25,071 bases of DNA from GCA-2719315 sp964448645 (lineage in GTDB: Bacteria > Bacteroidota > Bacteroidia > Flavobacteriales > Flavobacteriaceae). Shown in pieces: positions 15,059-22,844 of the stretch. The notes beneath the pieces were generated by a model. That model saw nothing but the letters and a program-made list of their open reading frames with translations. It did not search any database and was not told the DNA's origin. The position numbers were made by a program, and so were the translations under genes. Location of the stretch: the NCBI GenBank assembly GCA_964448645.1, contig CAYUZY010000013.1:1-25071 (forward strand). Direction: 5' to 3'. Each line of letters starts with the position of its first letter. The stretch's first letter is position 1.

Positions 15059-16711
15059 ATGGATGAATATGTTATATCAGCCTTGAAATACAGGCCAAAA
15101 AATTTCAATGAAGTAATAGGACAATCTTCAATTACTCAAACTTTAATTAATGCTATTAATTTAAATCAATTGCCACAAGCCCTTTTATTTTGTGGTCCAA
15201 GAGGAGTCGGCAAAACATCTTGTGCTAGAATTCTTGCAAGAGAAATAAATAATCAAAAAAAAGATGATGATTTAAAATTTAATGTTTTTGAATTAGATGC
15301 GGCTTCAAATAACTCTGTAGATGATATTAGAAATTTAAATGAACAAGTAAGGATTCCTCCTCAAGTAGGAAAATATAAAATTTATATAATTGATGAAGCT
15401 CATATGCTATCTACTGCAGCATTTAATGCATTTTTAAAAACACTTGAAGAGCCTCCAAAACATGCTATTTTTATTTTAGCAACTACTGAGAAAAACAAAA
15501 TAATCCCTACTATTTTATCTAGATGTCAAATCTATGATTTTAAAACTATAAGCAACAATGATATTACTTTACATTTAAAAAACATTTCTTTAAAAAATAA
15601 TATAAAATTTGAGGATGAAGCTTTGAATATTATTTCAAAGATTGCTGAAGGATCTATTAGAGATGCTCTATCTTTATATGACAGATTAATTAATCTTACT
15701 AATGGTAATGTTACAACGTTACTAGTCTCAGAAAATCTAAGCATTTTAAATCTAGAAATATATATTCAATTAACTGAAAAATTGTTTAATAATAATATTC
15801 CCGGTATTTTAATTTATTTAGATGACATTTTTAAAAAAGGTTTTTCTCATTTAGATTTTTTAAATGGCCTTAGTAATTATTTTAGAAATCTCTTGTTATC
15901 AAAAAATTCTAACACTTTGAAATATATAAGTTCTAAAGAATCTATTTTAAAAAAAATAACAGATCAAAGTGAAAAAATTAATATTAATAAAATAGTTAAG
16001 TCAATTGGAATTATTAATGCTTCAGAAATAAACTATAAAAAAAGCAATAATAAAAGATTACATGTTGAATTTTGTCTACTAGATATTGCTGATAGGCTTT
16101 CGGGTTTAAAAAAAAAAAAGAAAATAGCCGAAAGGACTTTTGAAAAAAAGAATGAAACGGTAATTAATAATAAAGAAGCTTCAAGGCCTGAAAAATTTCA
16201 AGAAACTGAATCCGTAATTTCTAAAAATATAGAAGAATCTAATACTTTAAATGTTTCTGGACTTTCATTATCAAGTATTAAATTCAAAAAAGAAAATGAG
16301 AAAATTCAATTAGAAAATAAAAATAATTCTGAGGAAAAAATTTTGAAAGAAAATTTTACTAAAGATAAACTCAATTCTATTTGGAATACTTATTTAAAAG
16401 ACAAGTTAGATAAAGGAGAAAACAATATTGCATCAATTCTTAAAATAAATAAACCTAAAATTGAAAATAATAATATTATTACCTATTCAGTTTTAAATGA
16501 TTCAAATAAAATTGAACTTGAAGAAGAAAAAAATAAGCTTTTACCTTTTTTAAAAAAACACTTAAAAAATAATCAAATAACTTTAAATATTATAGTAAAT
16601 AAAACAGCTATTAAGAAAACAAACTATTCAGATAAAGAAAAATATAAACTTTTGCTTAAAAAAAATTCTAAATTAGATAAATTAAGAACTACTTTTGATC
16701 TGGAATTTTAA
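15059..16711 (+). CDS. dnaX: DNA polymerase III subunit gamma/tau (clamp loader ATPase)
   Basis: ATPase of the clamp loader that opens and loads the beta sliding clamp and, in the long tau form, ties the loader to the polymerase. It has 550 residues. The AAA+ core has Walker A GPRGVGKTS (about 44-52), DAASNNSVDDIR, Walker B IIDEAHMLS, sensor 1 ILATTEKN and SRCQIYDF; collar domain III ends near residue 350. The four-Cys zinc module usually between Walker A and DAAS is absent; only about a dozen non-Cys residues remain there. Residues 351-355 are five lysines encoded by a 12-A run, a likely slippage site that would give a short gamma form (see 16097-16134). After that comes a long low-complexity Lys/Glu/Asn linker and a C-terminal domain. 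Its last 23 bases overlap the end of ppx on the other strand. Confidence 0.96.
   Translation: MDEYVISALKYRPKNFNEVIGQSSITQTLINAINLNQLPQALLFCGPRGVGKTSCARILAREINNQKKDDDLKFNVFELDAASNNSVDDIRNLNEQVRIPPQVGKYKIYIIDEAHMLSTAAFNAFLKTLEEPPKHAIFILATTEKNKIIPTILSRCQIYDFKTISNNDITLHLKNISLKNNIKFEDEALNIISKIAEGSIRDALSLYDRLINLTNGNVTTLLVSENLSILNLEIYIQLTEKLFNNNIPGILIYLDDIFKKGFSHLDFLNGLSNYFRNLLLSKNSNTLKYISSKESILKKITDQSEKININKIVKSIGIINASEINYKKSNNKRLHVEFCLLDIADRLSGLKKKKKIAERTFEKKNETVINNKEASRPEKFQETESVISKNIEESNTLNVSGLSLSSIKFKKENEKIQLENKNNSEEKILKENFTKDKLNSIWNTYLKDKLDKGENNIASILKINKPKIENNNIITYSVLNDSNKIELEEEKNKLLPFLKKHLKNNQITLNIIVNKTAIKKTNYSDKEKYKLLLKKNSKLDKLRTTFDLEF
16097..16134 (+). promoter_or_regulatory. Candidate tau/gamma slippage or -1 frameshift site in dnaX
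   Basis: Twelve consecutive As (16108-16119) followed by G, read TTA AAA AAA AAA AAG AAA. The run contains A AAA AAG in the phase used for -1 frameshifting in E. coli dnaX. Slipping into -1 (or one extra A) reads EN SRKDF then TGA at 16141-16143, giving about 361 residues. Losing one A reaches TAG at 16125-16127, giving about 355 residues. Perfect 7-base arms CTTTCGG (16097-16103) and CCGAAAG (16128-16134) flank the run with a 24-base loop. The location is exactly the end of the ATPase-collar core. It is the longest homopolymer I found in any gene of this window. Confidence 0.6.
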
Positions 16712-17594
16712 CTTCATCAAAGTTTATAATTTCTCTTATCATTCCATCAGTTAAACCAGCTTGTGGCACAATAATCACCTTTGAACCAGTCCAAGATAAA
16801 ATATTAAGATAAATTTTCATTGCAGGAATAATAACATCTGATCGATCTGGATTTAATCCCCAATTAACAATCCTTTCTTCATATGATAGATTATTTAATT
16901 TTTGAAAAAATGAACTAAAAATTAAAGATGTAATTGGTTTTCCTTCATTAGTGTTAGTAAGCTTATGAATTTTATTTATATTACCTCCAGTCCCCAAAAG
17001 ATATACTTTTGAATTTTTATTTAAATTTTCTTTTATCCATTCCTTCATATTTGTCCATTCTTTATTTTTTTTAGTTGAATTAATTAATCTAACTGTTCCT
17101 AATTTAAAAGACTTTGATAAAATTTTTTTGAAATTTTTAATAATAGATAACTCTGTACTTCCTCCACCAACATCAACATATAAATAAGTCTTATAATAAT
17201 CTGATTTTTTAAAAATATTTGTTTTCGAAATTACCATAGCTTCTTTAATACCATCAATGATTTCAATATTTATATTAGATTCACTAAATACTCTTTTTAC
17301 TACTTCACTTTTGTTTTTAGATTCTCTCAATGCAGATGTTGCATAAACTTTATATTCACAAATATTGTGAATTTTCATAATCAATTTGAAAGATTTAAAA
17401 GCATCTATCAGGTTAATAATTTTTGATTCAGATATATAACCTCTGGTAAAAGAATCTACACCTAGCCTTATTGGTAATCTTATTAAAGAATTTTTTTGGA
17501 TAAAAGTATTGTTGTTTTTTAAGATGACATTGGCAATTAACATTCTTATCGCATTAGACCCTACATCTATTGCAGCATACTTTTTTATTTTCAT
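16689..17594 (-). CDS. ppx: Exopolyphosphatase / Ppx-GppA family phosphatase
   Basis: Ppx/GppA-family phosphatase, an ASKHA-fold enzyme that removes terminal phosphates from polyphosphate or converts pppGpp to ppGpp. It has 301 residues, the short form consisting mainly of the catalytic module. The phosphate-1 motif is AIDVGSNAIRMLIANV (residues 8-23), and phosphate-2 is YVDVGGGSTELSI (about 138-150). GTVRLI, LGTGGNINKI and the C-terminal NPDRSDVIIPA...GLTDGMI pattern complete the family. Located 6 bases after ppk1 in the pdxH-sixA-ppk1-ppx operon, which favours polyphosphate as substrate. Its 3' end overlaps the convergent dnaX 3' end by 23 bases. The pppGpp alternative cannot be excluded. 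Confidence 0.93.
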   Translation of the reverse strand: MKIKKYAAIDVGSNAIRMLIANVILKNNNTFIQKNSLIRLPIRLGVDSFTRGYISESKIINLIDAFKSFKLIMKIHNICEYKVYATSALRESKNKSEVVKRVFSESNINIEIIDGIKEAMVISKTNIFKKSDYYKTYLYVDVGGGSTELSIIKNFKKILSKSFKLGTVRLINSTKKNKEWTNMKEWIKENLNKNSKVYLLGTGGNINKIHKLTNTNEGKPITSLIFSSFFQKLNNLSYEERIVNWGLNPDRSDVIIPAMKIYLNILSWTGSKVIIVPQAGLTDGMIREIINFDEVKIPDQK

Positions 17595-17600
17595 TTATTA

Positions 17601-19646
17601 TTATATAGATTTATAATAATCATATATTGACCATTGTGATCTTAATTTATTTTTGGATGAAGATTTTATAAAATTAGCTTTTGAACTGTTAACAAATCTA
17701 GCTTTAACGTTATCATGCCATGCAATATCAAAGACATCTTTAATTTGTTTTTTTAATAATTTATCATAAATAGGAGTTGCAACCTCTACTCTATTCTCAA
17801 TGTTTCTGGTCATAAAATCTGCAGATGAAATATATACAGAATTATCTCCAGAGTTTTCAAAAATATATACTCGAGAATGTTCTAAAAATCTATCAATAAT
17901 ACTAATAACTTCAATATTTTCACTCAAATTCTTTAAACCAGGGACTAAACAACAAATTCCTCTTACAATCATTTTAATTTTAACACCTTCATTACTTGCT
18001 TCATATAATTTATCAATAATATCAAAATTTGTTATTGCATTGAGTTTTAATTTAATTCCAGAGGGTAAATTATTTCTACTATTTTGAATTTCATTATTTA
18101 TAAGTTTAATTAATTTATTTTTTGTGTAATGAGGAGAAACAATTAAATGTTTATATTTTTTTAATTTATAATTCACTTGAAGAAAATTAAAAATTCTATT
18201 TGACTCTTTTAAGATCATTTGATTAGATGTGAAAAGTGTATAATCAGTATACAAACTTGCAGTATCTTCATTAAGATTACCAGTGCTTATAAAACCATAT
18301 TTTTTTTTAATATTATTAGTAATTTTTTCTATAACACAAATCTTTGAATGAACTTTCAAACCAGGTACACCAAATATAATTTCAACTCCGGCATCCTTTA
18401 ATTGTTCAGCATGAATAATATTGTTTGTCTCATCAAATCTAGCTTGAAGTTCAATTTGAACTAAAACCTTTTTTCCGTTTCTTGCTGCATTGATTAAAGA
18501 ACTTACAACATTTGAAATTTTTGAAAGTCTATAAATTGTAATTTTAATTGATTTAACTTCTGGATCAAGAGCTGATTCTCTAAGAAATTTAATAACATAC
18601 GAAAAAGTATGGTATGGAGTGTTAATTAAAAAATCTTTTGAATCTATTGCTTTAATTATACTTGATTTAAGAGACAATCCCTTTATTGTTAAAGGATTCA
18701 TTTTTTTATAATGAAGATCTGGTCTATTTAATTTAGGAAAATTCATATAATCTCTTCTATGATGATATCTCCCTCCTGGAATTAAACTGTCTGTTGAATC
18801 TATTAATAATTTTTTCATTAATACACTTAAGGTTTCATTAGAGATTTCTTTATCATAAACTAGTCTTACTGGCTCAGCTAAAGTTCTTTCTTTTACACTC
18901 TCAATAATCTTATTAATATAACTTTTAGAAAGATCTCCTTCCATATCTAATTCAGCATTTCTGCTAACCTTTATCATGTGAGATTCAATACTTTTATAAT
19001 CAAAAAAATTAAAAATCATTTTAAAATGAAATCGAATTAAATCATCCAAAATCATAATATATTGATTGCCATTTATTTTTGGCAAAACAATAAAACGATT
19101 TAATTCACTAGGGATTTCAATTGTAGCGTATTGATAATTTTTATTTTCTTTATTAATCTCTAATCTTATTGCTAAAAAGGCAATATTGTTCGAAAAATCT
19201 TGATTAAATTCTTCTGATAAAATTGTAGTAACGAGTGAAGGGCTGACATTTTTAATAAAATATTCATTTAAAAATTCTATCTGATCATTTAAAACTTCAT
19301 TCTCATTAATAAAAATTATCCTTTTACTTTTTAATTCACTTTGAATTTTTTTTAATATATCATCACTTTTTTTTTGCTGTATTATTACTTTTTTAGTGAT
19401 TTTTTTTAATAATTCTCTTGCATTAGTTCCTCCAAGAACTTTTTTTCCTGATTTTTCAGATTGAGTTATTCTTTGGACTGTTGAATACCTAACTTGAAAA
19501 AACTCATCTAAATTATTAGAAAAAATTCCAACAAACCTTAATCTTTCCAACAATGGGACATCCTTATCAGAAGCTTCTTCAAGAACTCTTAAATTAAAAT
19601 CAAGCCAACTTAATTCTCTATTTATATATTTTAAAGAATTTTTCAT
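17601..19646 (-). CDS. ppk1: Polyphosphate kinase 1
   Basis: Reversibly transfers the gamma-phosphate of ATP to a growing polyphosphate chain via a phosphohistidine intermediate, usually at the inner membrane. Its 681 residues match the normal PPK1 length. The N-terminal domain starts with YINRELSWLDFNLRVLEEA and LRFVGIFSNNLDEFF. Later motifs are LIPGGRYHHRRDYMNFP, TIYRLSKISNVVSSLINAARNGK and the autophosphorylated histidine H433 in GLKVHSK. A second conserved His lies in FLEHSRVYIF, and the SSADFMTRNIENRVE block is near the C-terminus. The phospholipase D-like architecture is clear. The ATG directly abuts the sixA stop and ppx follows by 6 bases, so synthesis and breakdown of polyphosphate are encoded together. 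Confidence 0.97.
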   Translation of the reverse strand: MKNSLKYINRELSWLDFNLRVLEEASDKDVPLLERLRFVGIFSNNLDEFFQVRYSTVQRITQSEKSGKKVLGGTNARELLKKITKKVIIQQKKSDDILKKIQSELKSKRIIFINENEVLNDQIEFLNEYFIKNVSPSLVTTILSEEFNQDFSNNIAFLAIRLEINKENKNYQYATIEIPSELNRFIVLPKINGNQYIMILDDLIRFHFKMIFNFFDYKSIESHMIKVSRNAELDMEGDLSKSYINKIIESVKERTLAEPVRLVYDKEISNETLSVLMKKLLIDSTDSLIPGGRYHHRRDYMNFPKLNRPDLHYKKMNPLTIKGLSLKSSIIKAIDSKDFLINTPYHTFSYVIKFLRESALDPEVKSIKITIYRLSKISNVVSSLINAARNGKKVLVQIELQARFDETNNIIHAEQLKDAGVEIIFGVPGLKVHSKICVIEKITNNIKKKYGFISTGNLNEDTASLYTDYTLFTSNQMILKESNRIFNFLQVNYKLKKYKHLIVSPHYTKNKLIKLINNEIQNSRNNLPSGIKLKLNAITNFDIIDKLYEASNEGVKIKMIVRGICCLVPGLKNLSENIEVISIIDRFLEHSRVYIFENSGDNSVYISSADFMTRNIENRVEVATPIYDKLLKKQIKDVFDIAWHDNVKARFVNSSKANFIKSSSKNKLRSQWSIYDYYKSI

Positions 19647-20132
19647 TTAAGACAATATTTTTCTAGGCAAACCAACTACTACCTCTCCATTTTTAATATG
19701 TTTCCAATCAGATTCATTAAATTTAAATTTAATCCATCCAGCAGTTGGTAAATGAATTAATTTTTTATCCCCTAATAAATTTCCAACTTCTGAATAAGCT
19801 GGATTATGTCCTACACATATAACCCGATTATATTTATTGTCAATAGACCTTATAAAATTAATAATATCTTGAGAGTTAAAAGTATACAAGCTCTCATATA
19901 AATGAATTTTTGAAAAATTTATTTTTAAAACACTTGTCATTATTATTGCAGTACTTATAGCTCTAATTGCAGGGCTTGAATAAATAATATCAGAATTTAA
20001 AAAAATTTCTTTTGAAACTTTTGAAACATTAATAATTCTATTAACTCCTTTTTCATTTAAAGGTCTATTTCTGTCATCTAAGTTATTATCCCAAGATGAT
20101 TTAGCATGCCTTAATAAAACTAACTCTTTCAT
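19647..20132 (-). CDS. sixA: Phosphohistidine phosphatase SixA-like (histidine phosphatase family)
   Basis: Small histidine-phosphatase (phosphoglycerate-mutase fold) protein of 161 residues. SixA of E. coli removes phosphate from phosphohistidines of phosphorelay or PTS proteins. The catalytic RHA motif is at the N-terminus (LLRHAKSSWDN, His9), followed by NRPLNEKGV. The ISTAIIMT and YESLY elements and the second catalytic histidine in CVGHNPAYSEVGNLL also match. It lies between pdxH (2-base gap) and ppk1 (no gap) and is read with them. Since PPK1 itself works through a phosphohistidine, the pairing is suggestive, but a direct effect on PPK1 is only a guess. Confidence 0.88.
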   Translation of the reverse strand: MKELVLLRHAKSSWDNNLDDRNRPLNEKGVNRIINVSKVSKEIFLNSDIIYSSPAIRAISTAIIMTSVLKINFSKIHLYESLYTFNSQDIINFIRSIDNKYNRVICVGHNPAYSEVGNLLGDKKLIHLPTAGWIKFKFNESDWKHIKNGEVVVGLPRKILS

Positions 20133-20134
20133 AT

Positions 20135-20782
20135 TTAAGGAGACAATATATTAAATTTCCATTTTTTCTTTTTATCAAAAGAAAATAATGCTCTTTGATG
20201 CAATCGATCTTGCCTTCCTTGCCAAAATTCAAATTCAAAAGGTTTAACAATATAACCACCCCAATTTTTAGGTCTTTTAAGAGGTTTATTTTTATTCTCT
20301 TTTATTAAAAGTTCCATATCATCTTTCAATTTACTATAACTATCGATTATTTCGCTCTGATTAGATAAAATAGCAGAAATTTGACTTTTAAATGGTCTTT
20401 TTGAAAAATATTCATCAGACAATTTTGAAGAAGTTTTTGTTACATTTCCTTTAATAATAATTTGTCTTTCTTGTGAAGGCCAAAAAAACAATAAACTAAC
20501 CTTATTGTTTTTTTCTATACTTATTCCCTTTTCACTATTATAGTTAGAAAAAAAAACGAATCCATCTGGAACAATTTTTTTTAAAAGAACAACTCTTCCT
20601 TTAGGATATTCATTATTTCCAACTGTCGAAAGAACCATAGCATTTACCTCCTTAATCAATCTATCATCTTTTGCAATACTAAACCATTGTTCAAACAAAT
20701 TATAAGGATTTTTTAATTCATTAAAATTTATTTCAATTTTTTTTTGATATATTTTTCTATAATTACTTAAGTCTTCTTTCAT
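20135..20782 (-). CDS. pdxH: Pyridoxamine 5'-phosphate oxidase
   Basis: FMN-dependent oxidase that converts pyridoxine or pyridoxamine 5'-phosphate to pyridoxal 5'-phosphate (PLP), the cofactor of enzymes such as ThrC. It has 215 residues, the standard length. The N-terminus is MKEDLSNYRKIYQ. FMN-binding residues lie in PKGRVVLLKK and FFWPSQERQIIIKG, and the SDEYFSKRP segment is present. The C-terminal dimerisation domain reads NWGGYIVKPFEFEFWQGRQDRLHQR and ends WKFNILSP. First gene before sixA-ppk1-ppx, 2 bases from sixA. It is separated from rnz by 38 bases that show no clear -7 box. Confidence 0.97.
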   Translation of the reverse strand: MKEDLSNYRKIYQKKIEINFNELKNPYNLFEQWFSIAKDDRLIKEVNAMVLSTVGNNEYPKGRVVLLKKIVPDGFVFFSNYNSEKGISIEKNNKVSLLFFWPSQERQIIIKGNVTKTSSKLSDEYFSKRPFKSQISAILSNQSEIIDSYSKLKDDMELLIKENKNKPLKRPKNWGGYIVKPFEFEFWQGRQDRLHQRALFSFDKKKKWKFNILSP

Positions 20783-20820
20783 AAATTCTATATAGTATGC
20801 AAGTTACAAAGCATTTTTAA

Positions 20821-21588
20821 TTAAAATAAAAATCTTTTTAAATCTTCTGATAAAAATGAATTTTTAAAAAGACTTTTAGCCTCTTTAAGAAATTCTGTCT
20901 TTTTCTTATATCTTGAAGAATAATGTCCTAATATTAATTTTTTAACTCTAGCCTTTTTAGCAATTGTTGCAGCTTCAATTGAAGTGCTATGCTTTGTTTT
21001 CTTAGCTAAATTTTTATCTATATCTAAAAAAGTAGAATCATGATAAAGTAATTCTGAAAACTTTATTAAATCAATTATATTTTCATCATATATAGTGTCA
21101 CTACAAAAAGCATATTTTGTTTTATCTTTTCCATTGGATTTAAATAAAAACCCATTAGTGTAAATTCTATGATTTAAAGGGATTGTTTTTACAGAAACTA
21201 TTTCATCTTCATATAAAATTTCACTTTTTAAAGATGATAGTTCATTAAAAATCAAAGGGTAATTAGTCCATGAATTTGAAGCCTTTAGTTGAGATGTTAT
21301 TAGATGTTTTATTCCAGTTGGACCATAAATATTTAATGAATTCTTTCTTCCGAGAAGTCTAAAAGAAGAGATTAAACCAATTAAACCATAAAAATGATCT
21401 CCATGCAAATGAGATATAAAAATATGATTGATTTGAGAAAAATTAATTTTTGCTTTTCTCAATTGAATTTGAGTTCCTTCTCCACAGTCAATTAAAAAAA
21501 AATGTTTTTTTATTTTTAATAATTGAGAAGTAGTATGGTAGTTTTCTCGAGGTGTAGCAGAATGGCAACCTAAAATAATCAATTCCAT
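20821..21588 (-). CDS. rnz: Ribonuclease Z (tRNA 3'-processing endonuclease)
   Basis: Metallo-beta-lactamase-fold endonuclease that cuts tRNA precursors after the discriminator base. With the ATG at 21588 it has 255 residues and starts MELIILGCHSATPREN, the family's normal start; the open frame extends to 21645 but would then overlap the upstream gene. Zinc ligands are in HLHGDH (H60, H62, D64, H65), CSDT and GHYSSRY. The substrate-arm region is short (RLLGRKNSLNIYGP). The upstream 104-residue protein ends 4 bases before. RNase P RNA, which trims the other tRNA end, is also in this window but not adjacent. Confidence 0.95.
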   Translation of the reverse strand: MELIILGCHSATPRENYHTTSQLLKIKKHFFLIDCGEGTQIQLRKAKINFSQINHIFISHLHGDHFYGLIGLISSFRLLGRKNSLNIYGPTGIKHLITSQLKASNSWTNYPLIFNELSSLKSEILYEDEIVSVKTIPLNHRIYTNGFLFKSNGKDKTKYAFCSDTIYDENIIDLIKFSELLYHDSTFLDIDKNLAKKTKHSTSIEAATIAKKARVKKLILGHYSSRYKKKTEFLKEAKSLFKNSFLSEDLKRFLF

Positions 21589-21592
21589 ATAA

Positions 21593-21907
21593 CTATAATT
21601 CTCTTTGAATCTTTTCAAACATAATATAATCAATTCCTTCTTCAATTGATTTTATCAAATTAAGATCATTATGAGAATTCACCTCATTTTTAATTGATGG
21701 AACAATCACCATAACTCTATTAATTGAATTTTGAAAACTGTTCAATTCAATTAAATTTTCAATTAATCTTTTATAGCTAAAGTATTTAAAAAAAATAATG
21801 ATGTCCTTTTTGTTTAATTTTAAATACTCAAGAATTTTTTTTGGAAATACGTTAAGATTTTTATTCAAAGTAAAAATAACTATATCGTTATCTAATTCTT
21901 CAATCAT
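21593..21907 (-). CDS. Unknown small protein upstream of RNase Z
   Basis: 104 residues starting MIEELDNDIVIFTLNKNLN. I do not recognise a named family with certainty, but a similarly sized protein precedes rnz in Flavobacteriia, and the ending (VMVIVPSIKN...LIKSIEEGIDYIMFEKIQREL) matches the pattern I remember for it. The alternation of short hydrophobic strands and helices suggests a small alpha/beta, possibly STAS-like, domain; this is an inference. No signal peptide or membrane segment. The ATG at 21907 lies inside the end of pyrB (8-base overlap); a GTG at 21910 in the same frame is the only earlier start. Its stop is 4 bases before rnz, so pyrB, this gene and rnz are probably translated from one mRNA. 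Confidence 0.82.
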   Translation of the reverse strand: MIEELDNDIVIFTLNKNLNVFPKKILEYLKLNKKDIIIFFKYFSYKRLIENLIELNSFQNSINRVMVIVPSIKNEVNSHNDLNLIKSIEEGIDYIMFEKIQREL

Positions 21908-22844
21908 CACTGTTAATGTTAATTTTTTTTGCTAGTAAATAAATCACTGCCATTCTAATTGCAACCCCGTTTTCAACTTGGTCTAAAATTATCGCTTGAT
22001 CAGAATCAGCAATTTCACTTGAAATTTCAACACCCCTATTGATTGGTCCAGGATGAAGAATAAATATTTCTTTTTTTATTTTTTTCATTACATCTTTATT
22101 TAAACCATACAACTGAGAATATTCTCTATTGGATGGAAAAAAATTCATACTCATTCTTTCATTTTGAATTCTTAACATATTAACTGCATCACACCATTTT
22201 AATGTGTCAATTAAATCATATGAAACATCTACTCCAAGAGATTCTATATGCCTGTTTATTATGGTTTTAGGTCCGCAAACTCTAACATTTACCCCCATTT
22301 TTTTTAAAATATAAATATTTGATAATGCTACTCTTGAATGCAAAACATCTCCAACAATTGCAATATTTTTATTCTTTAGATTTCCGATTTTTTCGATTAA
22401 AGAAAATGAATCTAGCAATGCTTGAGTAGGATGTTCATGAGAACCATCTCCAGCGTTAATTATAATTGAATTTATATTCTCTGATAAAAAAAAAGCTGCA
22501 CCAGGGCTTGGGTGTCTTAATACAACAATGTCAACTTTCATAGCTAAAATATTGTTAACTGTATCAATGAGTGATTCTCCTTTGTTTAAAGAAGAATATT
22601 GAGCTGAAAAATTTATAATATCTGAACTTAACCTCTTTTCAGCTAATTCAAATGACAATTTTGTTCTAGTACTATTTTCAAAAAATAAATTCGCAATTGT
22701 AAGGTCTCTTAATGTTGGAACTTTCTTTATTGGTCTATTTATAATTTCTTTAAAATAGCTGGCAGTTTTAAAAATTAAATTTATATCATTAATATTGAGA
22801 TCATTGATTCCTAACAAATTATTTACACTTAAAGATTTATTCAT
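21900..22844 (-). CDS. pyrB: Aspartate carbamoyltransferase, catalytic chain
   Basis: Joins carbamoyl phosphate and aspartate to carbamoyl aspartate, the committed step of pyrimidine synthesis. It has 314 residues. The carbamoyl-phosphate site ENSTRTKLSFELAEKRL is near residues 55-71. LRHPSPGAAFFLSE, GDGSHEHPTQALLDSF, NIAIVGDVLHSRVALSN and the C-terminal LHPGPINRGVEI are all as expected. No regulatory chain gene (pyrI) is beside it; control is more likely through PyrR. The ATG overlaps the pyrR end by 8 bases, and its stop overlaps the next gene by 8 bases. Confidence 0.97.
   Translation of the reverse strand: MNKSLSVNNLLGINDLNINDINLIFKTASYFKEIINRPIKKVPTLRDLTIANLFFENSTRTKLSFELAEKRLSSDIINFSAQYSSLNKGESLIDTVNNILAMKVDIVVLRHPSPGAAFFLSENINSIIINAGDGSHEHPTQALLDSFSLIEKIGNLKNKNIAIVGDVLHSRVALSNIYILKKMGVNVRVCGPKTIINRHIESLGVDVSYDLIDTLKWCDAVNMLRIQNERMSMNFFPSNREYSQLYGLNKDVMKKIKKEIFILHPGPINRGVEISSEIADSDQAIILDQVENGVAIRMAVIYLLAKKININSDD

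Noticed and set aside
17800..18087. Plus-strand open frame inside ppk1
   Set aside because: Shadow of the ppk1 coding sequence with no recognisable domain. The same applies to the minus-strand frames inside clpC (1718-2113), thrC (8052-8294) and gcvT (9323-9583).
21589..21645. Longer RNase Z start
   Set aside because: The 19 added residues overlap the upstream gene and precede the universal first strand (ELIILGCHSATP).
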